From the NCBI GenBank assembly GCA_002841375.1, contig PGZO01000007.1, positions 62,001-126,000 of the forward strand: a DNA stretch of 64,000 nucleotides, written 5' to 3'. This document shows positions 1-8,878 of the stretch, piece by piece. The stretch's first letter is position 1; each line of letters opens with the position of its first letter. This DNA is from Firmicutes bacterium HGW-Firmicutes-7 (GTDB lineage Bacteria; Bacillota; Clostridia; Lachnospirales; Vallitaleaceae). Under the pieces are notes generated by a model that worked only from the letters and a program-made list of their open reading frames with translations, was not told the origin of the DNA and did not search any database. The translations under genes were made by a program, and so were the position numbers.

Positions 1-1427
1 AACGCTAATGTCTTAATTACAATTGGTACTACTCTACCATTTGCCAAAGGCTTTCCTATATCGATAAAATCCCCATTCCCAACATTTACAGCATCGATAC
101 AAACAATGTCCTTCTTATACTCAAGATATCTTTGAATGGTTTGTCCTAGTGCCTTTGCAATGTCATGTTCTACAATCACCACAAGTGGAACATCCATACT
201 TAATATTTCCTCCATTCCACCAATGATCGTTTGTGCCAGTAATTCAAGTTCTCTAAAGCTTATACTCTTCACCCCCTTTAAAGCCAACGCTACTTGTTGC
301 TTCTCATTTTGTAAGCCAAACCAACTTATTTTTTCTTTGATCGCTTTACTCAGTTCTTCATAACCTAGCAATTCATCTTCACTGGAAAGCTTTAAAATTG
401 GAATGTTTTTGAGCGGAAAAATATCATTTGTAAATGTAATCGTGCTTCCGCTTATATCCGTCGTATGACTTCCCGCTCCTACTACTGTTGCCCTGATCGT
501 TTCTGTTGGTTCGTATATGATAAATTTGTTAGGAAGTCCAAGTTTATTGATGCTCTTTCCAAGAAAAACACCAATATCTCCATAAATCAAGTTGTTTTCA
601 TCCGAGTATTCTCCATATATACAGTCTGCAACTCCTCCGGAAAAAGAGATATATTGAATATCATAATTTCTTTTTAAATCTTTTGTCGTCAGAATTAGGT
701 TTAAATCCTCTGTCGCTTTTTTAACGCCTAATACCTCTTCAATTATTTCCGACATTCTATTCGTAATTCCATTTATTTTATCAACCGTGATTGCTTCGCC
801 CACCTCAATTTGAACACCCATGTTTTCTGCCAACTTTTTTATTTTTTTTGATATGTATTCCACTTTCATACTATCTGGATGAATCTTTATGAGCCTTCCT
901 CCAAGATCTAAACAAGTGGTATCAATAATTTCACCATCCTTGAATACAGATATATTCGTAGTTCCTCCTCCAATATCTAGATTAACTACAACACCTCTCT
1001 TTGCTTTAGACAAAAGATCTGCTCCCGCACCTTTTCCAGCGATGATAGATTCAAGATCTGGCCCTGCTGTAGCAACTACAAAATCACCAGCCAAACCACT
1101 TAATTTTTCCAATACCAGAGAAGCATTTACTTTCCTAGCCGTTTCACCTGTTATGATTACCGCCCCTGTATCCACATCTTTGGATTTGATCCCCGCTTTT
1201 ACATATTCACTTTCAATCATTTCCCTAACTAATTCCCCATCTATCTCCGTCTCAGATTTTAATGGCGTAAAATAAATTCTACTTTTGTAGATTACTTCTT
1301 TTTCTACAATACTTATTTTGGGTATAGAAAAAGCAGTTGCTGTGTTTTCTATAGTCAACCTACTAAAGACCAATTGCGTTGTTGATGTGCCAATGTCTAT
1401 TCCTACGCTAATGATTTTCTCTTTCAA
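1..1427 (-). CDS. eutA: Ethanolamine ammonia-lyase reactivating factor EutA, partial (C-terminus off window)
   Basis: EutA exchanges damaged adenosylcobalamin on ethanolamine ammonia-lyase (EutBC) at the expense of ATP. The visible 475 codons show the actin/Hsp70-like ATPase fold: a first phosphate loop GIDIGTSTT near residue 10, a second one NLDIGGGTTN near residue 157, and a late VIVEHDIAKALGQ segment. I chose the TTG start at 1427 because AGGAGGGG lies 5 bases upstream; no ATG fits better. The 3' end is cut by the window edge. It follows eutW behind an intrinsic terminator preceded by two EutV-type hairpins, so its expression should depend on phosphorylated EutV. Gene order S-P-V-W-A matches the Firmicute eut locus, so eutB and eutC should follow outside the window. 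Confidence 0.92.
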   Translation of the reverse strand, partial: MKEKIISVGIDIGTSTTQLVFSRLTIENTATAFSIPKISIVEKEVIYKSRIYFTPLKSETEIDGELVREMIESEYVKAGIKSKDVDTGAVIITGETARKVNASLVLEKLSGLAGDFVVATAGPDLESIIAGKGAGADLLSKAKRGVVVNLDIGGGTTNISVFKDGEIIDTTCLDLGGRLIKIHPDSMKVEYISKKIKKLAENMGVQIEVGEAITVDKINGITNRMSEIIEEVLGVKKATEDLNLILTTKDLKRNYDIQYISFSGGVADCIYGEYSDENNLIYGDIGVFLGKSINKLGLPNKFIIYEPTETIRATVVGAGSHTTDISGSTITFTNDIFPLKNIPILKLSSEDELLGYEELSKAIKEKISWFGLQNEKQQVALALKGVKSISFRELELLAQTIIGGMEEILSMDVPLVVIVEHDIAKALGQTIQRYLEYKKDIVCIDAVNVGNGDFIDIGKPLANGRVVPIVIKTLA

Positions 1428-1451
1428 AATAACCCCTCCTTACAAAACAAA

Positions 1452-1527
1452 AAAAGTAGCCTAAAAAGTATGATTTCATACTCCTTAGGCTACTTTGCCT
1501 TTTATAAAAACACTGCGTTGTGTTTTC
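1452..1527 (-). promoter_or_regulatory. EutV (ANTAR) antiterminator with overlapping intrinsic terminator before eutA
   Basis: Read on the minus strand: hairpin P1 (1508-1527) has stem AAACAC/GTGTTT with hexaloop AACGCA; hairpin P2 (1487-1500) has stem AGGC/GCCT with hexaloop AAAGTA. Both loops have A at position 1 and G at position 4, the known ANTAR recognition signature. The 3' arm of P2 is part of the 5' arm of a long terminator hairpin (1454-1464 pairs 1485-1495, inner arm 1467-1473 with 1476-1482) followed by a T-run. P2 and the terminator are mutually exclusive, so EutV binding should permit transcription into eutA. Function is inferred from the known EutV mechanism. Confidence 0.85.
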
Positions 1528-2936
1528 TATTCATTTTTAAAATCAAATATTATTTTCGTACCACTTTCATTGGAATATATGTTGAGATGACCGTGTAACT
1601 TGTCTTTAACGATACTTCTCACTATATTAAGTCCTAAACTATCTACTTTTATGGATTTTACATCAAATCCTTTTCCATTGTCAATGATAGATATGCTTGA
1701 ATATAAACTTCCTTTTTGAATCCATATATCTATATATCCTTCAGATTTTTCATCAAAAGCATGCTCGATAGAATTTTGCAAGAGCTCATTGACCACTAAG
1801 GCGATCGAAGTTGCTTTATCTGAGTTAACAGTAAGGCTATCTCCTTCTATGGAAATAATAATATTTTTCATAGATGGTAAACTATATTTTACAGTACTCT
1901 TTTTTATTTTTGTTACAATTGTCTTTAAATCAACATCATCTACCCCATTTTGAGCCAAAAGCTCATGTGTAACAGCGATTCCAAGAATCCTATTGATGCT
2001 CACATTAAACGCTTTATTGACCAAATCATTGTTGATCCTTCTAGATTGAAGTCTCAAAAGGCTTGCAATTGTCTGTAAATTGTTTTTGACTCTATGATGT
2101 ATTTCTCTAATAGCTACGGATTTGAGAATAATTTCTTTTTCTTTTTCTCTTACTTCCGTAATATCTTTCATCAACATGGTAAGTCCTATTGTTTTGTTTT
2201 TTTGTTTCAATGCAGCATACTTTATTTGTAAGGTAAGCTTTCCAACTGTTACTTCAGATACCGTTAAGCTAGGTTCTTCTAAAAGCTTGTCAAAAAAAGA
2301 TCCATCTAACACCAAATTTTCAAAATTCATACCAATAATACTGTCTCTATACCCCAAATCCTCGTACAATTTTCTTGCTCCAGGATTACCATAAATACCA
2401 ATTCCCTGTTGATCAAACATAACAATGGCATCATTTATATGATAGGTTACCGTGTATTCACTATCTTTAACATTAAGTAAGGTTTCTGTAAGTTGTTCAG
2501 CTGTTTCAGCCAAAAATTCCATTTTTTTATTTTGCTTTTCAGATTTCGTTATGTCCTGTTCCATAATCAATACGCCAATTACATTACTTCCGTCATTATG
2601 TATGGGTACAACATTTTGTCTTACTGTTTTGTTTTCTTGGGTTATAGCCTTCAAATCTCTTGTGGCCATACCTATTTCTAATGTTCTAAGAGCTGCAGGT
2701 TCATTCTTTCTATAAGCCAATTCCCCGACTACAGAATACTGATACATAGATGTATTGGTAGAAGGCTTGGCTTCTGCAACTACTATTGCTGCATTAGAAT
2801 CGCTAGTCATACAATCTATAAATATATCCGCCCTTACCAAATCCGCTATGATTGGAAGAACCTTGGAAATGCTTTCTAGCTTTATAATATCTTCATCCTC
2901 AAGATCAGTATATTTATTGCACAATTCTCTTAGCAT
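1527..2936 (-). CDS. eutW: Ethanolamine sensor histidine kinase EutW
   Basis: This is the sensor kinase that phosphorylates EutV when ethanolamine is present. It is 469 aa with no obvious membrane segment, so it is probably cytosolic. The N-terminal ~150 residues look like a GAF-like sensor, residues ~155-265 like a PAS domain, then a HisKA_2-type phosphoacceptor site (IREIHHRVKNNLQ, His near residue 280) and a C-terminal HATPase_c domain with VVNELLQNSIEHAF and DNGKGFD. HisKA_2 kinases paired with ANTAR regulators are the known EutVW type. It lies 19 bp after eutV and upstream of the eutA antiterminator. The stop codon overlaps the P1 hairpin region. Confidence 0.92.
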   Translation of the reverse strand: MLRELCNKYTDLEDEDIIKLESISKVLPIIADLVRADIFIDCMTSDSNAAIVVAEAKPSTNTSMYQYSVVGELAYRKNEPAALRTLEIGMATRDLKAITQENKTVRQNVVPIHNDGSNVIGVLIMEQDITKSEKQNKKMEFLAETAEQLTETLLNVKDSEYTVTYHINDAIVMFDQQGIGIYGNPGARKLYEDLGYRDSIIGMNFENLVLDGSFFDKLLEEPSLTVSEVTVGKLTLQIKYAALKQKNKTIGLTMLMKDITEVREKEKEIILKSVAIREIHHRVKNNLQTIASLLRLQSRRINNDLVNKAFNVSINRILGIAVTHELLAQNGVDDVDLKTIVTKIKKSTVKYSLPSMKNIIISIEGDSLTVNSDKATSIALVVNELLQNSIEHAFDEKSEGYIDIWIQKGSLYSSISIIDNGKGFDVKSIKVDSLGLNIVRSIVKDKLHGHLNIYSNESGTKIIFDFKNE

Positions 2937-2955
2937 TATATTTTTCTCCCAGTTA

Positions 2956-3528
2956 CTATATATGATTCAATATAATTGCATTTGCAATATTCTTCATAGA
3001 AGAGTGTTTATCCATGCTAAGTTTTCTAATTCTATTATAGGCCTCTTTGTCTGATATGCTATCCTTATCCATAAGAATCCCTTTTGCCCGGTCAATAGAT
3101 TTTCTAGCCTCTAACTGATCCTTTAGCTTGTCTGTATCTTCTTTTATTCTTTTTATTTCCCTTCCTTTTGCTACAGCAATTTCAATGGTTGGAATGAGGT
3201 TTTGGCTGCTAATGGGTTTCACAATATACCCCATAACACCCACCTCTTTAGCCTGTTCTAAAAACTCTATTCCGCTATAAGCTGTTAGCAAAACAACACT
3301 CAAGGCAAGCTCTTCATTGATAATTACTTTTGATGCCTTAATGCCATCTAATATTGGCATCTTTACGTCCATCAGCACCAAATCCGGTTTAAGTTTTCTA
3401 CACAATTCAACTGCATCAAATCCATCAGAAGCTTGACCTACTACGTCGTAGCCTTCTTCCTTAAGTATCTCACTGAGGTCCATCCTAGTAATAGGTTCAT
3501 CGTCGGTTACTACTATTCTGCACTTCAT
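2956..3528 (-). CDS. eutV: ANTAR-domain response regulator EutV (antiterminator)
   Basis: EutV is a two-component response regulator that acts on RNA rather than DNA. The receiver domain (residues 1-120) has the acidic pair in VVTDDEP, the phosphoacceptor Asp in VLMDVKMP (about residue 54) and the conserved Lys in YIVKP. A coiled linker leads to an ANTAR domain (about 135-190) with SIDRAKGILMDK and a terminal helix. When phosphorylated it dimerises and binds paired A1/G4 hexaloop hairpins; two such targets are present in this window (before eutS and before eutA). Length of 190 aa is normal for the family. Confidence 0.94.
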   Translation of the reverse strand: MKCRIVVTDDEPITRMDLSEILKEEGYDVVGQASDGFDAVELCRKLKPDLVLMDVKMPILDGIKASKVIINEELALSVVLLTAYSGIEFLEQAKEVGVMGYIVKPISSQNLIPTIEIAVAKGREIKRIKEDTDKLKDQLEARKSIDRAKGILMDKDSISDKEAYNRIRKLSMDKHSSMKNIANAIILNHI

Positions 3529-3561
3529 TCTATTATCCTCCTTAAAATATGTTGAAACGGT

Positions 3562-3984
3562 TTATTCTAGATAGTTTTCTAATTCTTCTAAGCCTAAACC
3601 CTTTGTTGCACTGATTTCGAATATTTTTTTTACTCCTGCCAATGTAAGGCAATTTCTTGCGTACTCTATATCTTTTATTTCCTCATCTACTTTCGTAACA
3701 ATACCTATTACAGGTTTCACAAACACAGAAGCGAAATTCGGAGGAAATAGACAACTTTTTCCACTAGCATCTTGAAGTAATAGTACCACATGGCAGTCAC
3801 AAGATGCAACAATTAACGCATTATTAAATCTTCGACTTTCTAAGTATTCACCTGGTGTATCGATGATGTTGTCATAATACTCCATCGCTTGGGTTTTTTT
3901 ATATTTCAAGCTTGCTTTGACCATCGCTTGTACAAAAGTAGTTTTACCACATCCCACAGCCCCAATTAATATTATTTTTTTCAT
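3562..3984 (-). CDS. eutP: Ethanolamine utilization GTPase-like protein EutP
   Basis: A small P-loop protein of the EutP/PduV family associated with metabolosomes. Walker A is LIGAVGCGKTTF at residues 5-16. The G3-like IDTPGE and the base-recognition region GIVTKVDEE are visible, so it looks like a Ras-like fold GTPase or acetate-kinase-like EutP. An upstream in-frame Met at 4029 would add 15 residues that resemble nothing in the family and would overlap eutS, so I start at the ATG at 3984, just after the eutS stop at 3989. No clear Shine-Dalgarno is visible, which suggests translational coupling to eutS. Confidence 0.88.
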   Translation of the reverse strand: MKKIILIGAVGCGKTTFVQAMVKASLKYKKTQAMEYYDNIIDTPGEYLESRRFNNALIVASCDCHVVLLLQDASGKSCLFPPNFASVFVKPVIGIVTKVDEEIKDIEYARNCLTLAGVKKIFEISATKGLGLEELENYLE

Positions 3985-3988
3985 ATTT

Positions 3989-4339
3989 CTATGATTTTGT
4001 AACCATTGCAGGGGTAAAGGACAAAACATTGGTCAATAGATTTAGAATTTCATTCAAAGCTGATTCTATGCTAGAAACATCCCCAGTAATGACCAAGGAA
4101 CCACTAAACCGATCTATAAAACCTATTTCTACACTTGCTGCTTTCGTTGCAACATCTGCCGCAATAATAACTGCTTCACTGGGCGTAATTGTAAGGATTC
4201 CTAGTGCATCACTATGATCATCTGCCAAGCCTAATTTCATATAGATGCTCTTTTGTGGTTTTGCAATGATATGGGCAAGAGTCACTTGTTTTCCAGGAAC
4301 ATATTCTTGAATAATCCTTTGTTTTTCAAAATTTTCCAT
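3989..4339 (-). CDS. eutS: Bacterial microcompartment shell protein EutS
   Basis: A 116-aa BMC-domain shell protein. Residues ~35-115 carry the BMC fold hallmarks ([19 protein letters not shown], then [18 protein letters not shown] and the [12 protein letters not shown] segment). EutS hexamers form facets of the ethanolamine metabolosome that contains acetaldehyde. It is the first gene of the operon, 120 bp downstream of a sigma-A promoter and just behind an ANTAR-controlled terminator, so the whole eut transcript is gated here. Confidence 0.93.
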   Translation of the reverse strand: MENFEKQRIIQEYVPGKQVTLAHIIAKPQKSIYMKLGLADDHSDALGILTITPSEAVIIAADVATKAASVEIGFIDRFSGSLVITGDVSSIESALNEILNLLTNVLSFTPAMVTKS

Positions 4340-4370
4340 AGGTTTAACTTCCTTAAGAGATTTTTTTCTT

Positions 4371-4453
4371 AAAAATACAAAAAGCTGCTACAAATCATAT
4401 TTCTATGCTTCATTGCAAGCTTCTTCGCTTTTGTTAATGCACTTCGTTGTGCA
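4371..4453 (-). promoter_or_regulatory. EutV (ANTAR) antiterminator in the eutS leader
   Basis: On the minus strand, hairpin P1 is TGCAC-AACGAA-GTGCA (4438-4453), with A1 and G4 in the hexaloop. Two alternatives exist for P2: AAGC-GAAGAA-GCTT (4417-4430), or TGC-AATGAA-GCA (4406-4417), which has the A1/G4 signature. Either overlaps the 5' arm of an imperfect terminator (AAGCT with AGCTT, about 4381-4422) followed by a T-rich tract. The logic is the same as at the eutA leader. The exact P2 register is uncertain. Confidence 0.75.
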
Positions 4454-4472
4454 ACAATATTAATTTAAAATA

Positions 4473-4538
4473 ATTATAGCATTCTGAACATTTAAAGTCA
4501 ATGCTATCCTTTTCCATTTTGTTATCCTTTTCCATTTT
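4473..4538 (-). promoter_or_regulatory. eutS operon promoter with upstream 18-bp tandem repeat
   Basis: TTGACT (4496-4501) and TATAAT (4473-4478) with a 17-bp spacer form a near-consensus sigma-A promoter reading left. Immediately upstream, a 16-bp purine-rich motif (AAAATGGAAAAGGATA on the minus strand) occurs twice, at 4523-4538 and 4505-4520, with an 18-bp period and ending 3 bp before the -35. The repeats look like an activator or repressor site; no regulator is identified. Confidence 0.8.
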
Positions 4539-4599
4539 CGTTTTTTCGGAACCACCTCATTTAAAATTAGAACTATATGAGCAATATCTTCTAATATAG

Positions 4600-4687
4600 G
4601 GTTACCTTGCTCTTGGCTAACGGTCGGCACTACCAGCCCCCCGTACTGGACTTTCACCAGCAAGTTCGCGCCCCATGCTAGTCGCAC
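4600..4687 (-). mobile_element. Group IIC intron 5' fragment (domain I stub)
   Basis: On the minus strand the sequence begins GTGCGAC, then shows GCATGGGGCG, GGTGAAAGTCCAG, GGTAGTGCC, GTTAGCCAAGAGCAAGG in order. This series matches, from memory, the 5' end of bacterial class C introns such as that of Oceanobacillus iheyensis. It starts 6 bases after the T-run of the ftsH terminator hairpin, exactly where group IIC introns insert. After about 88 bases the similarity stops; no maturase, domain V or 3' end is present, so it is a truncated relic. An 82-codon open frame across it (4460-4708) is not a gene. Confidence 0.8.
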
Positions 4688-4693
4688 CATTAG

Positions 4694-4728
4694 AAAAGAG
4701 GTTACCATTATTCAATTGGTAACCTCTT
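4694..4728 (-). terminator. Intrinsic terminator of the tilS-hpt-ftsH operon
   Basis: Perfect 11-bp stem AAGAGGTTACC/GGTAACCTCTT (4718-4728 with 4696-4706) followed on the minus strand by TTTT. It lies 51 bp after ftsH and is the landing site of the group IIC intron stub. Confidence 0.88.
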
Positions 4729-4778
4729 ATTTTTCGTTTTTATATTATCAATTGTTTCATTTTTACTTAGACAAATTA

Positions 4779-6722
4779 TTAACTCTTAGGAAGCTCTTCA
4801 TCTTTATTCTTCTCAGTAGTTTTCACTTCTGAAGATGTGCTTTCCTCAACTTCTTCTTCTATTTCTTTTACCTTTTCTTCTACAAATATCTCATCTTCGA
4901 TAGGTTCATTATTAAATGCCTTCTCAAATTGAGCTCTAGTAATCTTTTCTCTTTTAAGAAGCTCTTCTGCAACTCTATGGAGCGCATCTTTATGTTTCTC
5001 TAAAAGCTCCATAGCTTTTTCATATGCGTCTTCTACAATACGTCTTATTTCGCTATCTATCAATCCGGCAACATTCTCACCGTAATTTCTTGTGTGACCC
5101 CAATCTCTTCCGATAAAGACTTGGCTATCGTCTTCTCCAAATTGAATTGGTCCTAGCGCATCTGACATACCATAGCGTACTACCATATTTCTTGCAATTG
5201 CAGTTGCACGTTCAATATCATTTGATGCACCCGTTGTTATATCATCTAGAACAAGCTTTTCAGAAACACGCCCACTTAAAAGGATGACGATTTCTTGTTC
5301 CATTTTCTTCTTAGTCATGTACATCTCATCTTTTTCAGGAATAGACATCGTATACCCACCAGCCATGCCAGTTGGGATTATAGAAATACTATGAACATTG
5401 TCTACATCTGGCAACACATGTTGAATAATTGCATGCCCTGCTTCATGAAATGCAGTAATACGTTTTTCTTTTTCTGAAATGACACGGCTTCTCTTTTCTG
5501 TACCGATGCCTACCTTAACAAATGATCTTCTAAGATCCTCTTGCTTAATTACTTTATTATTATTTCTAGCAGCATAAATTGCAGCTTCGTTTAATAGATT
5601 TTCTAAATCTGCACCCGTAAAGCCCGCCGTAGTTTGGGCGGTTTCCTTTAAATCAATATCGTCTGATAGTGGTTTACCTTTTGCATGCACTTTTAGTATC
5701 TCTTCTCTACCTCTTACGTCTGGTTTTCCTACATATACTTTTCTATCAAAACGTCCAGGACGAAGAATTGCAGGATCTAGTATATCTGCACGATTCGTTG
5801 CGGCAATAACAATAACACCTTCGTTATTACCAAAACCATCCATCTCTACTAATAATTGATTGAGCGTTTGCTCTCTTTCATCATGTCCACCACCAAGGCC
5901 TGCCCCTCTTCTTCTACCAACTGCATCAATTTCATCGATAAATATAATACATGGTGCGTTTTTCTTAGCCTGTTCAAATAAGTCTCTAACTCTAGATGCA
6001 CCAACACCAACAAACATTTCAACAAAATCTGAGCCTGATATACTAAAAAATGGAACCCCCGCTTCACCTGCCACTGCTTTTGCTAACAAAGTTTTACCTG
6101 TTCCTGGAGGGCCAACTAAAATAACACCCTTTGGAATTCTAGCACCAAGTTCAACAAACTTTCTTGGACTCTTCAGGAAATCAACTACTTCTTCGAGCTC
6201 TTCTTTTTCTTCTTGAAGTCCTGCTACATTTTTAAATGTGACCTTTTTCTTATCGTCAATTACCATCTTCGCTTTACTTTTGCCAAAGGCCATAGCGCGG
6301 TTAGCTCCACCACCTTGTGATTGACTAAAGATAAAGAAAAACAGTATAACTGAAGCACCTAAAATAACCAACCAAGGTAAAATCGTCCATAATACACCTG
6401 GTTTTTGAATATCCGATGTATAAATGCCTACCTCATAATCTTTCATACTTTCTTGAAATAATGCTGTACTTGGCACAAAGAATTCTTCTTTAGGAACTTC
6501 TCCAACCTCTGAACTTTTAAAATAAACCGTTACTTTGCCTGTAGGAATTTCTGTATTTTGAAATACCTCAATACGCTGTATTTGATCTATTTTTTCTATT
6601 AACTCATTATATCCAAAATCCTCTTTCATTGGTTCTTTCGTCTTTTCTGTCCAAAAAAGAACCAGAAGCAAAACAATCAAAATTATAGCATAAAAACTAA
6701 AGCCTTTTAAATTTCTTTTCAC
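4779..6722 (-). CDS. ftsH: ATP-dependent zinc metalloprotease FtsH
   Basis: Membrane-bound AAA+ protease that degrades misfolded and regulatory membrane proteins. Order: TM helix at residues 7-26, extracytoplasmic domain, second TM near 110-132, AAA module with Walker A GPPGTGKT near 205, Walker [12 protein letters not shown], arginine fingers in the second region of homology (RPGRFDRK), then the zinc site HEAGH near residue 425. The acidic Glu/Lys-rich tail is typical. 647 aa is normal. It is the last gene of tilS-hpt-ftsH, the classical Firmicute order, and is followed by a strong terminator. Confidence 0.97.
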   Translation of the reverse strand: MKRNLKGFSFYAIILIVLLLVLFWTEKTKEPMKEDFGYNELIEKIDQIQRIEVFQNTEIPTGKVTVYFKSSEVGEVPKEEFFVPSTALFQESMKDYEVGIYTSDIQKPGVLWTILPWLVILGASVILFFFIFSQSQGGGANRAMAFGKSKAKMVIDDKKKVTFKNVAGLQEEKEELEEVVDFLKSPRKFVELGARIPKGVILVGPPGTGKTLLAKAVAGEAGVPFFSISGSDFVEMFVGVGASRVRDLFEQAKKNAPCIIFIDEIDAVGRRRGAGLGGGHDEREQTLNQLLVEMDGFGNNEGVIVIAATNRADILDPAILRPGRFDRKVYVGKPDVRGREEILKVHAKGKPLSDDIDLKETAQTTAGFTGADLENLLNEAAIYAARNNNKVIKQEDLRRSFVKVGIGTEKRSRVISEKEKRITAFHEAGHAIIQHVLPDVDNVHSISIIPTGMAGGYTMSIPEKDEMYMTKKKMEQEIVILLSGRVSEKLVLDDITTGASNDIERATAIARNMVVRYGMSDALGPIQFGEDDSQVFIGRDWGHTRNYGENVAGLIDSEIRRIVEDAYEKAMELLEKHKDALHRVAEELLKREKITRAQFEKAFNNEPIEDEIFVEEKVKEIEEEVEESTSSEVKTTEKNKDEELPKS

Positions 6723-6844
6723 CTTTATCCTCCTCTCAATGAGTATATTTTATACATCATTGAAATTCATTCTTTGTAATATAGTTATTTATGTTATCAT
6801 ACTTCATAAAAAAATTCAATGCTTGCTAAAGCAAAAAGAAAAAA

Positions 6845-7369
6845 TTATTCCACTTCTTCTACAATAGCTATATAAGGCAGATTTCTATAAAGTTGTTTAT
6901 AATCTAATCCGTATCCCACAACAAATTCATCGGGTATAGAAAAGCCCACATAATCAACATGAACATCAACAACTCTTCTCTCTGGCTTGTCTAACAACGT
7001 ACATATTTTAAGACTCCTTGGGCTTCTGTCTTTTAGTATTTGTACTAAATAGCTTAAGGTCCTTCCGGAGTCAATAATATCCTCAACAATAATTACATCC
7101 TTATCTTCAATACTTTCATCTAAATCTTTTACTATTTTAACGACACCTGTACTGCTTGTTTCACTACCATATGACGAAACCGCCATAAAATCCATAGTTA
7201 CTGGTACCGTAATTTCTTTCGCTAAATCCACCATGAACATTACGCCACCTTTTAAAACACATATTACACATACGTTCTTACCTGCATAATCTCTTGTTAT
7301 TTGGGCTCCTAAATCTTTTACTCTATTTTTTAAGTCATTTTCTGATATTAGTACTTTCAAATTGTTCAT
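6845..7369 (-). CDS. hpt: Hypoxanthine phosphoribosyltransferase
   Basis: Purine salvage enzyme converting hypoxanthine or guanine with PRPP to IMP or GMP. The PRPP-binding loop VIIVEDIIDSGRTL lies near residues 94-107; the flexible-loop SYGSETSSTGVV and the C-terminal VVGYGLDYKQLYRNLPYI are family signatures. I start at ATG 7369; the TTG one codon upstream is less likely given the AAGGAGG that ends at the tilS stop. It overlaps the tilS end almost directly, so the two are probably translationally coupled. Confidence 0.95.
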   Translation of the reverse strand: MNNLKVLISENDLKNRVKDLGAQITRDYAGKNVCVICVLKGGVMFMVDLAKEITVPVTMDFMAVSSYGSETSSTGVVKIVKDLDESIEDKDVIIVEDIIDSGRTLSYLVQILKDRSPRSLKICTLLDKPERRVVDVHVDYVGFSIPDEFVVGYGLDYKQLYRNLPYIAIVEEVE

Positions 7370-7372
7370 CAA

Positions 7373-8758
7373 CTAGTCCTCCTTTATGTAGTTCACTTCT
7401 AGTATTCTTTTCGTGTCCTTTGATACCTTGTACTGCTCACTTATTCGTAGACCAACTATCCATATAACATGCGATCCATCGGTTAAAAGAGGGAGCTTGT
7501 TTCTCATGTCTCTAGAAATCTTCTCATCAATAAAATAATCTTTTAATTTCTTTTTACCATTTATTCCATTTAAACAAATAAAATCTCCCGTTCTGCGGTT
7601 TCGTATTGTTAAATTACATTTTATTTTATCATAGTCAAACCATTTCGTATACTTGTTTTGAGAAATTTCAAGGTAATTTAAATTGTCCAATTGTTTAAAC
7701 TCAAATTTTCCATTTATTTCCTTCACATCTACTGCCTGAGCATTATTATCAACTAAATATTCCCAACTTTCTGAAGTTGTCTCTATTGTTTTGAAATATA
7801 ATTCATTATATTCTCTCTCCACAATTATTCCATAAGGCAACGATATCTTTTTTCCTGTTTCTTTATTTAACAGCGCATCAATGAGAAGCATATGTTTGCT
7901 TTCATAGTCTTTCAAACCTAGACTTAAATTAAAAATAATTTTTCTATATACCCTTTTTCGAATCACCTTATCTATTTGAATTAATTGATCAATTGCTATA
8001 CTTCTTATATTATTACTAATTGTATTCATTTTCATGCGAATAAAATAATCTGCTTGATTATCTAAATATGCATCTTCCTCCCGAATTTGTTCACCCATTG
8101 TACTCATTTGCTTAATAAAGGAAGGATTAAAATTTTGTTCTATATAGGGTATTAGATTAAGTCGAATTTTATTTCTTGTATATCGTTCTAGCTCATTGGT
8201 TAAGTCGCTCACAAAGGGAAGCTTATGTTCTCTGCAAAAATCCTCTAATTCAAGTCTCGTACAATCGATTAACGGTCTAATAATAACTCCTCTAATTGGA
8301 CTTATTCCACTTAAGCCCTTCAAACCGCTTCCTCTCATCATATTAAATAAAATAGTCTCCGCTTGATCATTCATATGATGCCCAACAGCAATTTTGCCAG
8401 AGCCTAACGCTTCTCTTTTTGCATAAAAACACGCATACCTTGCTTTTCTACCTGCTTCTTCCTCTGAAATTTTATGTAGTTTTGCTTCTTCATTAATATT
8501 ACGGTATACAATCTCTATTGGTATAGTCAGCCCTTCACATAACGCTTCAGAAAATTTTGCATCTTCATCTGCTGCCACACCTCTTAAACCGTGATGAACA
8601 TGGATTGCATAAATTTGAATACCTAAAATCTCTTTAAGTTGATTTAAAGTCCAGAGCAAACATACAGAATCAACACCACCAGATAGTCCAACTATAACGT
8701 GATCCTTCGCTTCTATCATATTATATTTTCTGATTGTTGCCAACACCTTATCCAGCAT
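7373..8758 (-). CDS. tilS: tRNA(Ile)-lysidine synthetase
   Basis: Adds lysine to C34 of tRNA-Ile(CAU) so that it reads AUA; essential. The N-terminal PP-loop ATPase motif VGLSGGVDSVCLLW is at residues 23-36, followed by HVHHGLRG and the GHHMNDQAETILFN motif. The central region and the C-terminal TilS substrate-binding domain (about 385-455, TIRNRRTGDFI) are complete. 461 aa is normal. It sits directly upstream of hpt, as in Bacillus. Confidence 0.95.
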   Translation of the reverse strand: MLDKVLATIRKYNMIEAKDHVIVGLSGGVDSVCLLWTLNQLKEILGIQIYAIHVHHGLRGVAADEDAKFSEALCEGLTIPIEIVYRNINEEAKLHKISEEEAGRKARYACFYAKREALGSGKIAVGHHMNDQAETILFNMMRGSGLKGLSGISPIRGVIIRPLIDCTRLELEDFCREHKLPFVSDLTNELERYTRNKIRLNLIPYIEQNFNPSFIKQMSTMGEQIREEDAYLDNQADYFIRMKMNTISNNIRSIAIDQLIQIDKVIRKRVYRKIIFNLSLGLKDYESKHMLLIDALLNKETGKKISLPYGIIVEREYNELYFKTIETTSESWEYLVDNNAQAVDVKEINGKFEFKQLDNLNYLEISQNKYTKWFDYDKIKCNLTIRNRRTGDFICLNGINGKKKLKDYFIDEKISRDMRNKLPLLTDGSHVIWIVGLRISEQYKVSKDTKRILEVNYIKED

Positions 8759-8878
8759 AAACCCTCAACCTTTCCATTACTAACTATACGTATGCTTATT
8801 ATACTATACTTAATACAAAAAGCAACAAGAAAAGAAATCTGCCACATTTATGCTTATGCAGGACAATAGTTTGCTATA

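Noticed and set aside
4029-4217. Rightward frame inside eutS, and similar long antisense frames in eutA (889-1275), ftsH (5860-6216) and others
   Set aside because: They are antisense shadows of well-identified genes.
4460-4708. 82-codon frame between ftsH and eutS
   Set aside because: It runs through a group IIC intron stub, the tandem repeats and the eut promoter; no ribosome site or protein-like composition.
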